Shown here piece after piece: positions 1 to 8,926 of a stretch of DNA of 64,000 nucleotides (positions are counted from its first letter, which is position 1; each line of letters opens with the position of its first letter). The stretch covers positions 1 to 64,000 of the forward strand of contig NZ_SSMX01000030.1 in NCBI RefSeq assembly GCF_004799515.1. The letters are read 5' to 3'. Below the pieces are notes generated by a model. It saw only the letters and a list, made by a program, of their open reading frames with translations, did not search any database and was not told where the DNA came from. The DNA comes from Phenylobacterium sp. (GTDB lineage: Bacteria; Pseudomonadota; Alphaproteobacteria; Caulobacterales; Caulobacteraceae). The translations under genes and the position numbers were made by a program.

Positions 1-103
1 CGGGCCATGGACCGACGCTTACAACCTCACCCGACCCCACGCCGGCATCGCCGGCCTCACGCCCTCGGCCAGGGTGAACAACCTTCTTGGAAACGACACC
101 TAG
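1..103 (+). mobile_element. 3' end of a DDE transposase/integrase (IS481/IS3-like), cut by window edge
   Basis: Read from base 2, the plus strand encodes about 33 residues ending at the TAG of 101-103. It contains the AYNLTRPHAGIAGLTPSAR type of tail followed by NNLLG, which is typical of the C-terminus of rve-type transposases of the IS481/IS3 group (W..YN..RPH..LGG.TP..R). The rest of the gene lies outside the window, so neither the family nor integrity can be settled. Its stop codon overlaps the stop of the convergent GTPase gene by a few bases and no terminal inverted repeat is visible, which suggests an old or truncated insertion. Confidence 0.6.
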
Positions 104-1188
104 GCCGCCGTCGCCTCGAAGCCGGCCCTTAGCGCCGCCTCATCCAGGTTGCGGCCGATGAACACGAGGCGCGAATAGCGGTCGGCGCCGTCGCGCCACG
201 GGCCCTGGAAGTCGCCCTCCAGGATCATGTGCACCGCCTGGAACACCAGGCGGCGGTGCTCGCCGGCCACGTCCAATATGCCCTTGGCCCGCAGGATGTC
301 GGGGCCCTGCGTCTGCAGCACCTCGTTCAGCCAGGCGGTGACCTTGTTGGCGTCGAGCGGCCTGTGGCTGGTCAGCGAGATGCCGCGGATGCCGCTCGCC
401 TCGACATCGTGGCCCCCATGATCGTGATGATGGTGGTGGTGGCCCTCGTGGTCATGATCGTGGTCGCAGTCGTCGTCGTGGACGTGCCCCGGCTCGCCGT
501 GCGCCGGGTTGAGGAAGTCCGGCTGGATCTCCTCGATCCGCGCCAGGTCGAAGGAGCCGCGGCCCAGCACCAGGTCCAGCGGCACATCGGAGCGCTCGGC
601 CCGATGGATCGGCGCCAGAGGATTGAGCCTGCGGATCATCCGCTCGACCTCGGCCAGCTCCGCGGCGCTCACCAGGTCGGTCTTGTTGAGGATGATCTGG
701 TCGGCGAAGGCCACCTGCTCGGCGGCTTCCCGGGAATCTGCGAGGCGCAGCGGCAGGTGCTTGGCGTCGACCACGGTGGTGACGCTGTCGAGCTGGGTCT
801 TGGCGCGGACGTCCTCGTCGACGAAGAAGGTCTGGGCGACCGGGCCCGGATCGGCCAGGCCCGTGGTCTCCACGATGATGGCGTCAAAGCCGCCCTTTCC
901 ACTGGCGGATTGGCGCTTCATCAGGCCCGCGACCACCCGGATCAGGTCGCCGCGCACCGTGCAGCAGACGCAGCCGTTGTTCATCTCGAAGACCTCTTCG
1001 TCGGCGCCGACGATCAGGTCGTTGTCGATGCCGACCTCGCCGAACTCGTTGACGATCACGGCGTAGCGCTTGCCGTGGTCCTCGGAGAGGATGCGGTTCA
1101 GGAGGGTCGTCTTGCCCGCGCCCAGATAGCCAGTGAGCACGGTGACGGGGGTCTTGTCGGACGATTTGCGGAGCTGGGTGTCGGTCAT
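100..1188 (-). CDS. COG0523 (CobW/ZigA-type) GTPase, putative zinc metallochaperone
   Basis: G3E-family P-loop GTPase of 362 residues. Walker [10 protein letters not shown] lies at residues 20-28, the metal-binding CxCC motif (GCVCC) at about 72-76 and the NKTD guanine-specificity motif near 168. A long His/Asp-rich metal-binding stretch follows at about 235-262, and then the CobW C-terminal domain. Proteins of this family deliver or insert metal ions, and the zinc-related ZigA/YciC branch is usually repressed by Zur. The gene diverges from a cation exporter, and a Zur-like palindrome sits 57 bp upstream of its ATG. The context favours zinc over cobalamin synthesis, since no cob genes are nearby. 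The exact client is unknown. Confidence 0.85.
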   Translation of the reverse strand: MTDTQLRKSSDKTPVTVLTGYLGAGKTTLLNRILSEDHGKRYAVIVNEFGEVGIDNDLIVGADEEVFEMNNGCVCCTVRGDLIRVVAGLMKRQSASGKGGFDAIIVETTGLADPGPVAQTFFVDEDVRAKTQLDSVTTVVDAKHLPLRLADSREAAEQVAFADQIILNKTDLVSAAELAEVERMIRRLNPLAPIHRAERSDVPLDLVLGRGSFDLARIEEIQPDFLNPAHGEPGHVHDDDCDHDHDHEGHHHHHHDHGGHDVEASGIRGISLTSHRPLDANKVTAWLNEVLQTQGPDILRAKGILDVAGEHRRLVFQAVHMILEGDFQGPWRDGADRYSRLVFIGRNLDEAALRAGFEATAA

Positions 1189-1244
1189 GGCGCCTCATTT
1201 AGGGGCGGGGCGTGGATTTCTGAAGTGGTGTTCGTTCGGGTAAG

Positions 1245-1259
1245 TGTTATAGAGTAACA
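1245..1259. promoter_or_regulatory. Zur-like operator palindrome
   Basis: TGTTATAGAGTAACA is an inverted repeat with arms TGTTA/TAACA, close to the TGTTATA-TATAACA core described for Zur boxes. It lies in the divergent intergenic region, 57 bp from the GTPase start and only 4 bp before the exporter ATG, so bound protein would also cover the exporter's ribosome-binding region. Identification rests on the motif and on gene context alone. Confidence 0.55.
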
Positions 1260-1263
1260 TTAG

Positions 1264-2187
1264 ATGACCGCCACCGACCCCACCTGCGCCCACGCCATGC
1301 TCGACGATCCGCGCAGTACGCGCAGCTATCTGGGCGCCGACCACCGGCGAAACGAGCGGCGGACCTGGATCGTCACCGTCATCTGCATCCTGACCCTGAT
1401 CGCCCAGGTGGCGGGCGGGCTGGTGTTCCGCTCCATGGCCTTGACCGCCAGCGGCCTGCACATGGCGGCGCATGTGGCGGCGCTGGCGACAGCGGCGGCG
1501 GCCTATGCGCTCGCCCGCCGGCATGCGGCCAGCCCGCGCTTCGCCTTCGGCACCGGCAAGATCGGCTACCTAGCCGGGTTCGCCAACGCCATGGTGCTGG
1601 GCGTCACCGCCATACTGATCGCGGTGGAGAGCATCCAGCGGCTGTTCAAGCCGGAGACCGTCGACTACGCCTCAGCCCTGCCGCTGGCGGCGGCCGGCCT
1701 GGTGGTGACCCTGCTCTGCGTCTGGCTGCTGAAGCCCACCGAACACGGCCGCCACGACCTGAACATCTCCGCCGCCCACCTGCACCTCTCCGCCGACGCC
1801 ATGGTGGGCGTGCTCGCGGTGGGCGGCCTCTTGGCCGGCCAGCGGCTCGGCTGGACCTGGGCGGACCCGGTGGCAGGCCTGGCGGGGGCGGCCCTGGTCG
1901 CCCAGTTCGCCGTCCGCCTCATCCGCCGCGCGGCGGCGACGCTGCTGGACATGAACCCCTCGCCGGAGCTCACCGCCGAGGTCCGCGCCCGGCTGGAGGC
2001 GGAGGGCGAGCAGGTGGTCGACCTGCATCTCTGGACGCTCGGCCCGGGCTGCCACGCCGCCGTGGCCATCGTGCGCGCGGCGCATCCCCAGCCGCCGCAG
2101 GCCTACCACGCCCGCCTGCAGGGCCTGGCCGGCCTCAGCCATGTGACGGTCGAGGTGCAGGGCGACGCGGCCGCCCAATCCGTCTAG
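1264..2187 (+). CDS. Cation diffusion facilitator (DmeF-like divalent metal exporter)
   Basis: CDF-family inner-membrane metal/proton antiporter, 307 residues. Six hydrophobic segments are visible from about residue 37 to 225. The sequence SGLHMAAH...RFAFGTGKIGYLAGF is typical of the DmeF (Co/Ni/Zn) branch, and a second metal-site motif HLHLSAD lies near 175. The C-terminal domain (VDLHLWTLGPGCHAAV) matches the cytoplasmic CDF dimerisation fold. The long His-rich N-terminus of many DmeF proteins is absent. It diverges from the COG0523 GTPase across the Zur-like site. There is little room for a leader between that palindrome and the ATG, so translation may be from a very short leader. Metal preference cannot be read from sequence. 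Confidence 0.8.
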   Translation: MTATDPTCAHAMLDDPRSTRSYLGADHRRNERRTWIVTVICILTLIAQVAGGLVFRSMALTASGLHMAAHVAALATAAAAYALARRHAASPRFAFGTGKIGYLAGFANAMVLGVTAILIAVESIQRLFKPETVDYASALPLAAAGLVVTLLCVWLLKPTEHGRHDLNISAAHLHLSADAMVGVLAVGGLLAGQRLGWTWADPVAGLAGAALVAQFAVRLIRRAAATLLDMNPSPELTAEVRARLEAEGEQVVDLHLWTLGPGCHAAVAIVRAAHPQPPQAYHARLQGLAGLSHVTVEVQGDAAAQSV

Positions 2188-2198
2188 TCTCCAGGCTG

Positions 2199-3362
2199 AT
2201 GAGCAGCTTGCTTCCGCAGACATGGCGCTGGGTGCGTTCGCGGCCCCGCCTGACCCTGGCTCTGGCCGCGTTCCTGGCCGCCGGGACCTTTGCCGGCGGC
2301 TGGTGGGGCGCCGTGCGGATGACCCCGCAGCAGGTCGCCTACACCAGGGGTCCGCCCGCGCCGGCGGACCATCGCCCCGCGCCGCCCGCGCCCGCCGACC
2401 TGCAGGCGACGCTGGAACGCATCGCCGCCGGCTATGGCGAGCCGGTGGGCATCGCCGTCAGCGACGTCAGCGCCGGCTGGATGGCCGAGGTGGGGGGCGA
2501 GGAGACCTATCCGCAGCAGAGCGTCTCCAAGCTCTGGGTCGCGCTGGCGGTGCTGCAGGCGGTAGACGACCGGCGCCTGTCCCTCGACCAGACGGTGGTG
2601 ATGCACCAGGAGGACCGCTCGGTCTTCTACCAGCCGCTCGCCTCGCGCATCCGCGGCGCGGGCCTGGAGATCAGCCTCGCCGACCTCATGCGCCACGCCC
2701 TGATCGAGAGCGACAACGCCGCCAACGACATGCTGATCCGCGAAGTGGGCGGCCCGGGCGTGGTGGCCCACGCGATCGCGCAGAAGCACCTGGCCGGCCT
2801 GGCGCTGGGCGGCACGGAGCGGGATGTCCAGACCAAGACCGCGGGCCTGGTGTGGCGGCCGGAGTACGGCCAGACCTGGATCTTCAAGCAGGCCCGCGCG
2901 CAGCTGCCGGACGACGTGCGCGACCAGGCGCTCGCCACCTACCTGGCCAATCCGCCGGACGGCGCGACGCCGGTGGGTATCGCGACAGCGCTCTCGGCCC
3001 TGAAGCGCGGCGAGCTGCTCAGCCGCTCGTCCACCGACTTCATGCTGGAGCTGATGGGCGAGGCGCGCACCGGGGTCCTGCGCCTGCACGCGGGCCTGGA
3101 GCCGGGCTGGAGCCTGGCGCACAAGACCGGCACCGGCCCCGACTGGCGCGGCGCCTCGGTGGGCATCAACGACGTGGGCCTGCTGACGGCGCCCGACGGG
3201 CGCACCTATGCAGTGGCGGTGATGGTCCGCCAGACCAAGCAGCCCCCTTCGGCGCGGCACCGGCTGATGGCCGGGGTGGCGCGGGCGGTGGAGAGCTACT
3301 GGGCGGTGTCAGCCCACGGCGGCGCGCTCGGCGGCGGCGAGGCCCCGCAGGTGGCCGGTTAG
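2199..3362 (+). CDS. Class A beta-lactamase-like serine hydrolase, membrane-anchored
   Basis: A 387-residue protein with an N-terminal membrane anchor or uncleaved signal (about residues 18-38), a Pro/Ala linker, and a serine beta-lactamase/DD-peptidase fold. The active-site SxxK is S108-V-S-K111, the SDN motif (ESDNAAND) lies near 185 and the KTG motif (HKTGTG) near 308. These are all the hallmarks of class A beta-lactamase-like enzymes. The gene starts 11 bp after the CDF gene and is probably co-transcribed. Its stop overlaps the stop of the convergent DUF2147 gene. It could be a true beta-lactamase or a cell-wall-related esterase/peptidase. Confidence 0.8.
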   Translation: MSSLLPQTWRWVRSRPRLTLALAAFLAAGTFAGGWWGAVRMTPQQVAYTRGPPAPADHRPAPPAPADLQATLERIAAGYGEPVGIAVSDVSAGWMAEVGGEETYPQQSVSKLWVALAVLQAVDDRRLSLDQTVVMHQEDRSVFYQPLASRIRGAGLEISLADLMRHALIESDNAANDMLIREVGGPGVVAHAIAQKHLAGLALGGTERDVQTKTAGLVWRPEYGQTWIFKQARAQLPDDVRDQALATYLANPPDGATPVGIATALSALKRGELLSRSSTDFMLELMGEARTGVLRLHAGLEPGWSLAHKTGTGPDWRGASVGINDVGLLTAPDGRTYAVAVMVRQTKQPPSARHRLMAGVARAVESYWAVSAHGGALGGGEAPQVAG

Positions 3363-3757
3363 CCCGGCTCCTTCTCCACGTGGCCCTTCACCAGCTTCAG
3401 GTGGATGTGCTGGCCCGTGAGGTCCTTGGCGTCGATGCCCTTCATCGGATCTTCCGGGAAGGTCTGGCAGAAGCTCATCGGCAGGGTCGGCGGCTGGGAC
3501 TGCTTGAGGCAGACCTTCTCGCCCTTGGTGGTCCAGGTGCCCGCCAGCGCATTGCCGCGGCGGCTGAGGCCGGTCCACTTGCCGTCCGGCGCCAGCCAGA
3601 TCTTCTGGGAGCGGCCGTCCGGATAGACCGAGAACACCGTATTGCCGAAGGCGGCGGCGACGGGGCCGCTCGCGGACGGCGCGTCGGCGGCCTCGGCCGC
3701 GGAGGCCAACGGCGAGAGGATGAGGAGCAGGGGAAGCAGATGTGGAATGCGAGTCAT
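3359..3757 (-). CDS. Secreted DUF2147-family protein
   Basis: 132 residues from the ATG at 3757, chosen because it places a signal peptide (MTRIPHLLPLLLILSPLASA) at the very N-terminus; a longer upstream start would bury it. The mature part has the DUF2147 layout: AFGNTVFSVYPD near the start, GRWxG-like WTGLSRRGNALAGTW, and a final LKLVKG strand. Two cysteines (KVCLK and SFCQT) could form a disulfide. DUF2147 proteins are small periplasmic beta-proteins of unknown function. The gene is convergent with the serine hydrolase and shares its stop region. Confidence 0.7.
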   Translation of the reverse strand: MTRIPHLLPLLLILSPLASAAEAADAPSASGPVAAAFGNTVFSVYPDGRSQKIWLAPDGKWTGLSRRGNALAGTWTTKGEKVCLKQSQPPTLPMSFCQTFPEDPMKGIDAKDLTGQHIHLKLVKGHVEKEPG

Positions 3758-3821
3758 GCGGGCCCTAACGCATAGGCCGTCATTCGGTCCCAACCTTCGG
3801 CGGCGGTCCATCTGACGGCGA

Positions 3822-4016
3822 TCAGTGTGGCAGTGCGGGTTCGCGGATTCCGCCCTCGATGCGGGCGTCGTCCCCCCGCCAGGCGTGAACCTCGTGGCAG
3901 ACCGGGCAGCGGAAGGACCGCGGCTCGACGACGGCGGCCAGGTCGAAATCCTGGGTGCGGTGACCGGTGGGGACGTCGGCCCCGGTTGACGGGCAGCTGA
4001 TGATGATCCTGGGCAT
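3822..4016 (-). CDS. Small zinc-ribbon-like protein
   Basis: 64 residues starting MPRIIISCPSTGADVPTGHR. A single cysteine near residue 8 and a CPVCHEVHAW knuckle near 38-47 suggest one small zinc-binding site. Proteins with this layout are common and uncharacterised in Alphaproteobacteria. It lies upstream of and on the same strand as the DUF2147 gene, about 65 bp away. No function is assigned. Confidence 0.6.
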   Translation of the reverse strand: MPRIIISCPSTGADVPTGHRTQDFDLAAVVEPRSFRCPVCHEVHAWRGDDARIEGGIREPALPH

Positions 4017-4066
4017 GTAAGCTCAACGGATTCAGCCTGCTAAGGTTGCTTCTCTGTTGAAACAGA

Positions 4067-5458
4067 TCAAAAGCCCGGCGGCGGCCGGTAGCCGCCGAAG
4101 GCCTGGGCCACGAGGCCGGCGAAGGCGATGGTCGTGCGGTCCTCCAGATAGGGCCCGATCGCCTGGAGGCCGAAGGGCAGGCCGGCGCGGGTCTGTCCGA
4201 CCGGCATCGCCGTGGACGGCAGGTTACCCAGGGTCGCCAGACCCGCCCAGGCGGCGGGTGCGAAATAGGGGGTTTCGACGCCGTTGATCGTCAGGACCCT
4301 TTTGCCCAGGTCCGGCTCGTCGTCGTGCGGGAACGCGGGCGTTCCATGGACCGGCGCCAGCACCACGTCGAAGTCCTCGAACAGCCGCGACCACTGACGG
4401 CGGTTCTGGGCCTGGGCGTCCAGCAGCGCCATCCACGCGTGCGCCGAGATGGTCTGGGCGCCCGGCTGGCCGCGGCTCATCGCCGGCATAAGTATCCCCA
4501 TGTAGGTCTCCTGCACCTTGGCGAGATCGGGCAGCAGGCCGCTGGCGCGCGCGACCTTGGCGCCCAGGCCTTCCAAGCGGGTGGCGAGGCCTTCGAGGCC
4601 GGCGCGGATCTCGTCGTCAAGCGGGGTCAGCGGATGGTCGTCGACAAGCAGAATCCGATAGTCTGCGAGCGTGGCGTGGCGCGGCGGCGGCAAAGCCAGG
4701 CGATAGCCGACCGCCTCGCCCTCGTCCGGCCCTGCCAGGACATCCATCGCCAGCCCCAGGTCGGCGGCGCTGCGGGCCAGGGGGCCCATCACCAGCAGCG
4801 GCACGCCCGCGCCGTCGGGAACGTATGGCGGCCCATTCCCGCGCATGGGCACGAGATTGTAGCTCGGCTTGTGGCCGTAGACGCCGCAGAAGTGCGCCGG
4901 CATGCGGATCGAGCCGCCGATGTCCGAGCCGAACTCCATAGGGACCATGCCGGCCGCCAGCGCGGCCGCCGATCCGCCCGACGATCCGCCCGGCGTGCGC
5001 TCCAGGTCCCAGGGGTTGCGGGTGCGGCCATAGATCGGATTGCTGCTCTGATAGTCGGAGAGCCAAGGCGGAACGTTGGTCTTGCCCAGGATGATCGCGC
5101 CCGCGGTCTTCAGCCGGCTGATGCTCACGGAATCGGTCGGTGCGATGAAGCCCTTGAAGGGTTCGAACCCCCAGGTGGTCGGCAGGCCCGCGACGTGGTG
5201 GCTCTCCTTCACCGTCATCGGCAGGCCGAGCAGCGGGCGCCGCTCGCCGCGGGAGAGCGCCACATCGGCGGCCCGGGCGGCCTCGCGGGCGCGGTCGAAG
5301 TCGCGGACGACCACGGCGTTGATCTCGCCGTCGCGGGCCTCGATGCGGGCGATGGCGGCGTCGGCGAGCTCCAGCGCGCCGATTTCGCGGGCGGCCAGCG
5401 CCCGGACCAGTTCGCCAGCCGACGCGTCGAGGGCGTCGCGGCTCAGGATTTCGGACAT
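4067..5458 (-). CDS. Amidase-signature family amidase
   Basis: 463 residues with the complete Ser-cisSer-Lys amidase signature. The catalytic Lys is in PMTVKESHH (about residue 88). The Gly/Ser-rich block [15 protein letters not shown] gives the cis-Ser, and [21 protein letters not shown] supplies the nucleophile Ser. The family hydrolyses linear amides. Relatives include indoleacetamide hydrolase and aryl-acylamidases, and nothing here fixes the substrate. No GatA partner (gatB/gatC) is adjacent, so tRNA amidation is unlikely. It sits 63 bp downstream of rsfS, where rlmH is commonly found in other genomes. Confidence 0.85.
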   Translation of the reverse strand: MSEILSRDALDASAGELVRALAAREIGALELADAAIARIEARDGEINAVVVRDFDRAREAARAADVALSRGERRPLLGLPMTVKESHHVAGLPTTWGFEPFKGFIAPTDSVSISRLKTAGAIILGKTNVPPWLSDYQSSNPIYGRTRNPWDLERTPGGSSGGSAAALAAGMVPMEFGSDIGGSIRMPAHFCGVYGHKPSYNLVPMRGNGPPYVPDGAGVPLLVMGPLARSAADLGLAMDVLAGPDEGEAVGYRLALPPPRHATLADYRILLVDDHPLTPLDDEIRAGLEGLATRLEGLGAKVARASGLLPDLAKVQETYMGILMPAMSRGQPGAQTISAHAWMALLDAQAQNRRQWSRLFEDFDVVLAPVHGTPAFPHDDEPDLGKRVLTINGVETPYFAPAAWAGLATLGNLPSTAMPVGQTRAGLPFGLQAIGPYLEDRTTIAFAGLVAQAFGGYRPPPGF

Positions 5459-5521
5459 GGGATCGGCTCCATGCAGTGGGAGCCAAGCTTCACCACCCGG
5501 ATGGGCGGGTGTCTACCGCGC

Positions 5522-5929
5522 TCAGGTGCTGGAGATGCGGTGGGCGCTGTCCACCGACCAGATCTTCTCGATGTTGTAGAAGGTGCGCACTTCGGGCCGG
5601 AACAGGTGGACAATGACGTCACCGGTGTCGATCAGCACCCAGTCGCAGTGCGGCAGGCCCTCGACCCGGGCGCGGCCGTAGCCCTGCTCCTTCAGCGCGC
5701 GCAGCAGGTGGTCGGCCATGGCGCCTACGTGCCGGTGCGAGCGGCCGGACGCCACCACCAGACCGTCGGCGACGGCGGACTTGCCCTTGAGATCGATGAA
5801 CACGACATCCTGCGCCTTGTCGTCGTCGAGACGGGCCAGGATCAGGTCCTCAAGCGCAGCGATGCGCGCCGAGGGGTCTTCGGAAGGCGCGAGGCCTTCC
5901 TGCGCACGGGGCGCAGCTTCACGGGACAG
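5522..5929 (-). CDS. rsfS: Ribosomal silencing factor RsfS
   Basis: RsfS (Iojap) binds uL14 on the 50S subunit and blocks subunit joining in slow growth. The conserved core DVVFIDLKGKSAVAD, SGRSHRHVGAMAD and CDWVLIDTGDVIVHLF is all present. The only ATG/GTG/TTG-type start near the domain (GTG at 5803) would remove the conserved first helix (ALEDLILARLDDDKAQD). The frame stays open upstream to a CTG at 5929, which has an AAGGAG ribosome-binding site 7 bases before it; this gives 135 residues starting (M)SREAAP. It is last in the operon proA-nadD-rsfS. The start choice is inference. Confidence 0.85.
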   Translation of the reverse strand: MSREAAPRAQEGLAPSEDPSARIAALEDLILARLDDDKAQDVVFIDLKGKSAVADGLVVASGRSHRHVGAMADHLLRALKEQGYGRARVEGLPHCDWVLIDTGDVIVHLFRPEVRTFYNIEKIWSVDSAHRISST

Positions 5930-5936
5930 CGGGTTG

Positions 5937-5942
5937 CTCCTT
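5937..5942 (-). promoter_or_regulatory. Strong Shine-Dalgarno pointing to a CTG start of rsfS
   Basis: On the minus strand AAGGAG is followed by a 7-base spacer and then CTG TCC CGT. This is the best ribosome-binding site upstream of the RsfS reading frame. No ATG, GTG or TTG in that frame is suitably spaced from it. Confidence 0.5.
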
Positions 5943-5987
5943 CGATATCCGCAGCAGGAGGCACCCTAGCACGCCTGGGGCCTTCGG

Positions 5988-6668
5988 TCAGCCGGCCTCG
6001 CGCGGGGCGGCCTGGCGGGCGCGGGTGGTGCGTTCGCGCAGCGCCGTGGAGCTCTGGAAGTTGAGCGGCCCGCGCAGGAAGGTCCAGGCCGGGGGCTTGC
6101 GGTCCGGCAGGGTGGCGGCGGCCTGCGAGGGGATGCGGAAGCGGGCGAAGCGCCGCGCAGCGGGCGAGAAGCGGCTCTTGAGCGCGATCCAAGGCCGCGA
6201 GACCACGGCCACCGGCACCTCACGCATGATCTGGGTCCAGCCGCGCCAGCGGTGGAAGCTGGCCAGGCTGTCGGCGCCCATCACCCAGACGAATTTCACG
6301 CCGGGAAAGCGGGCCTTCAGGGCGCGCACCGTGTCGATGGTGTAGGCGCTGCCCAGCCGGTCCTCGACGTCGGTGACGATCATGTGCCGGCCGTGGGCCA
6401 GGTTCTGGGCGCCGGCGATCCGCTGGGCCAGGTCGGCGGTCTCGTGGCGGGCCTTCAGCGGGTTCTGCGGCGAGACCAGCCAGATCACCCGGTCGAGGTT
6501 CAGCCGCCGCCGCGCGGTCTCCGCCACATGGGCGTGGCCCTCGTGCGCCGGATTGAACGAGCCGCCGTAGAGGCCGACGCGCATGCCGGGCTCCAGATGG
6601 AATCCGGGCCTGAGCGCGGCGGGGCGGCCGCCCTCAGGGACGCGTCTGGCCGGTCCCGCGGACCACAT
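5988..6668 (-). CDS. nadD: Nicotinate-nucleotide adenylyltransferase
   Basis: NadD converts nicotinate mononucleotide plus ATP to deamido-NAD. The nucleotidyltransferase signature [16 protein letters not shown] (HxGH) is present, as is the C-terminal SSTALRERT that corresponds to the ISSTxIR loop. The long start at 6668 gives 226 residues and overlaps the end of proA by 35 bp. An internal ATG at 6584 directly before RVGLYGG would give about 198 residues, near the usual family length, and leave a 49-bp gap. Either is possible. It is the middle gene of proA-nadD-rsfS. Confidence 0.9.
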   Translation of the reverse strand: MWSAGPARRVPEGGRPAALRPGFHLEPGMRVGLYGGSFNPAHEGHAHVAETARRRLNLDRVIWLVSPQNPLKARHETADLAQRIAGAQNLAHGRHMIVTDVEDRLGSAYTIDTVRALKARFPGVKFVWVMGADSLASFHRWRGWTQIMREVPVAVVSRPWIALKSRFSPAARRFARFRIPSQAAATLPDRKPPAWTFLRGPLNFQSSTALRERTTRARQAAPREAG

Positions 6669-7923
6669 ACTTATAGGTCGTGAGCTGTTCGGCGCCGACC
6701 GGCCCGCGGGCGTGCAGGCGGTCGGTGGCGATGCCGATCTCGGCGCCGAAGCCGAACTCCGCGCCGTCGGCGAACTGGGTGGAGGCGTTGATCAGCACGA
6801 TGGCGGAATCCACCAGGGCGGCGAACCGCTCGGCCGCCGCGCCGTCCTCGGCCACGATGGCGTCGGTGTGAGCCGAGCCGTGGGCGGCGATGTGGGCCGC
6901 CGCGCCATCGACGCCATCGACGATCGCCACCGAGATGATCGGCGCCAGGTATTCGGTGGACCAGTCCTCGTCCGTCGCCTCGGCCATGCCGGGGACGAGG
7001 CTGCGCGCCCTGGCGTCGCCCCGCAACGCGCAGCCGGCCTCGCGCAGGGCGTCGGCCACCGGCGGCAGCAGGCGCTGGGCGTCGGCGGAGTCGACCAGCA
7101 GGGTCTCGGCCGCCCCGCAGACCGAGACGCGGCGCATCTTGGCGTTGACGGCGATGGCGATGGCCTTCTCGAGGTCGGCGCTCGCGTGCAGGAAGACGTG
7201 GTTGATCCCCTCCAGGTGGCCCAGCACCGGAGCGCGGGCCTCGGCCTGGACGCGGGCCACCAGGCTCTTGCCGCCGCGCGGGATGATCAGGTCGACGGTC
7301 CCGTCCAGGCCGCCGAGGATCAGGCCCACAGCGGCGCGGTCGGTGGTCTTCACCGCCTGGACGCAGGCCTCCGGCAGGCCCGCCGCCGCCAGGCCCTCGG
7401 CCACCGCCGCCTGGATGGCGAGATTGGAGGCCAGGCACTCCGAGCCGCCGCGCAGGATGGCGGCGTTGCCGGAGCGGACGCACAGGGCCGCGGCGTCGGC
7501 GGTCACGTTGGGGCGGCTCTCGTAGATGATGGCGATCACCCCGATGGGCGTGCGCACGCGGGCGATGTCCAGGCCGTTGGGCCGGTCCCAGCGGTCCAGC
7601 TCCGCGCCCAGCGGATCGCGGATCGCGGCCACGGTCTCGACGCCCTCAGCCATCGCCTCGATGCGGGCGGCGTCCAGCCGCAGGCGGTCGATCATGGCCT
7701 CGGCCATTCCGGCGGCCTCGGCGCCGGCGACGTCGCGGGCGTTGGCGGCCAGGATGTCGGCGGCATGCGCGCGGATCGCGGCGGCCATGGCGGCGATGGC
7801 GCGGGTGCGCGTGGCGGCGTCGGCCAGGCGCAGGGCCACGGCGGCCGCCTTGCCGCTGCGTCCCATCGCGCTCATCTGCGCCGGCAAGCTCGCGCCCGCA
7901 TCGTCCATCGCCCAAGGGCCCAT
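6634..7923 (-). CDS. proA: Gamma-glutamyl phosphate reductase
   Basis: ProA reduces gamma-glutamyl phosphate to glutamate semialdehyde in proline synthesis. The 429-residue protein has the ALDH-like motifs of the family: [48 protein letters not shown] and the catalytic cysteine in [14 protein letters not shown] chose the ATG at 7923 ([10 protein letters not shown]); ATG 7908 is also plausible. The frame is open far upstream, but that part overlaps the divergent gene antisense and is not real coding. proB is not adjacent here, unlike in many genomes. Confidence 0.92.
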   Translation of the reverse strand: MGPWAMDDAGASLPAQMSAMGRSGKAAAVALRLADAATRTRAIAAMAAAIRAHAADILAANARDVAGAEAAGMAEAMIDRLRLDAARIEAMAEGVETVAAIRDPLGAELDRWDRPNGLDIARVRTPIGVIAIIYESRPNVTADAAALCVRSGNAAILRGGSECLASNLAIQAAVAEGLAAAGLPEACVQAVKTTDRAAVGLILGGLDGTVDLIIPRGGKSLVARVQAEARAPVLGHLEGINHVFLHASADLEKAIAIAVNAKMRRVSVCGAAETLLVDSADAQRLLPPVADALREAGCALRGDARARSLVPGMAEATDEDWSTEYLAPIISVAIVDGVDGAAAHIAAHGSAHTDAIVAEDGAAAERFAALVDSAIVLINASTQFADGAEFGFGAEIGIATDRLHARGPVGAEQLTTYKYVVRGTGQTRP

Positions 7924-8019
7924 ATGCTCAATCTGAGCCTTACCTAGCCGGATTGTGACAGGAAGGGCTAGGACGGATCGTTCGTGGCGCCCAGCCTGCG
8001 GCTCCGCTATCCCTCGGCC

Positions 8020-8904
8020 ATGGACGCCTTTCCCGCCTTCTTCCCGCTCTCCGGCAAGACCGTGGCCGTGGCGGGCGTGGGCGCGGGCGCCGAGGCCAAG
8101 GCGCGGCTGTTCGAAGGCTCGCCGGCCAAGGTGCGCCGGCTGGAGGGCCAGGCGGCCCTGATGCCGGAGTCCTACGCCGGCGCGATCCTGGCCTTCGTCG
8201 CCTCCGAGGACGCGGCGTTCGCCGAGGCCGCGGCGAGTGCGGCGCGGGCGGCGGGCGTGCCGGTGAACGCCGTCGACCGCCCAGCGCTCTGCGACTTCAC
8301 CACGCCGGCGCTGATCGACCGGGGCGAGGTGGTGGCGGCCATCGGCACCGGCGGCGCCTCGCCCATGCTGGCGACCCTCCTGCGCCACGACATCGAGGCC
8401 CGCGTGCCGGAAGGCGCGGGCCAGGTCGCCGCCCTGTTCGCGTCCATGCAGGACGAGGTGCGCGCCGCCCTGCCGGAGCCGCACCGCCGGCGCGCCTTCC
8501 TGCGCGCGGCCCTGGGCGGTCCCGTGGCGGAGGCCGCCATGCGTGGCGACAAGGCGCTGGCGCAGCGGCTGCTGCGCGAGGCCCTGGCCCGGGACGAGCC
8601 GGGCGCGGGGCGGGTGCAGTTCATCGACGCGCGGGGGCCGGCGGACCTGCTCACCCTGCGCGCGGCCCGCGCGCTGGCGGCGGCGGACGTGCTGGTCTGC
8701 GACGAGGCCGCCCACGCCGACGTCCTGGCGCTGGCCCGCCGCGACGCCGAGCGCAGCGGCCCGCAGAGCGCCGATCATCTCGGCCAGCTCACCGCCCAGG
8801 GCCTGCGCGTGGCGCGCCTGGTCACGGGCACGGGCTGGCGCAGCGAACAGGCGGCGCTCGAGGCCGCGGGTATCGAGACCGACGTCCTGCCCATCGCGGG
8901 CTGA
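8020..8904 (+). CDS. Siroheme synthase-like protein: Met8/CysG N-terminal dehydrogenase plus a truncated methyltransferase remnant
   Basis: 294 residues. The first ~200 match the CysG/Met8 precorrin-2 dehydrogenase-ferrochelatase module: Rossmann start [20 protein letters not shown], then [41 protein letters not shown]. After about residue 205, [32 protein letters not shown] aligns in register with the opening of the CysG uroporphyrinogen methyltransferase domain (VGAGPGD.DLLTL.a...l..ADVV), but the glycine loop is degenerate and only about 55 residues of a ~240-residue domain follow before unrelated sequence. It could make siroheme with a separate CobA, or have lost part of its role. It diverges from proA. 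Confidence 0.7.
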   Translation: MDAFPAFFPLSGKTVAVAGVGAGAEAKARLFEGSPAKVRRLEGQAALMPESYAGAILAFVASEDAAFAEAAASAARAAGVPVNAVDRPALCDFTTPALIDRGEVVAAIGTGGASPMLATLLRHDIEARVPEGAGQVAALFASMQDEVRAALPEPHRRRAFLRAALGGPVAEAAMRGDKALAQRLLREALARDEPGAGRVQFIDARGPADLLTLRAARALAAADVLVCDEAAHADVLALARRDAERSGPQSADHLGQLTAQGLRVARLVTGTGWRSEQAALEAAGIETDVLPIAG

Positions 8905-8926
8905 CGCCAACCAAAGGGGGACGAGC

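Noticed and set aside
421..500. CAT/ATC-rich stretch read as a short tandem repeat
   Set aside because: It is simply the His/Asp-rich metal-binding coding segment of the GTPase.
229..1257. Long plus-strand frame opposite the COG0523 GTPase (and many similar long antisense frames across the window)
   Set aside because: High-GC third-position bias leaves the opposite strand open. The translations are rich in Arg, His, Gly and Ala without domain motifs, while the minus-strand frame has complete family signatures.
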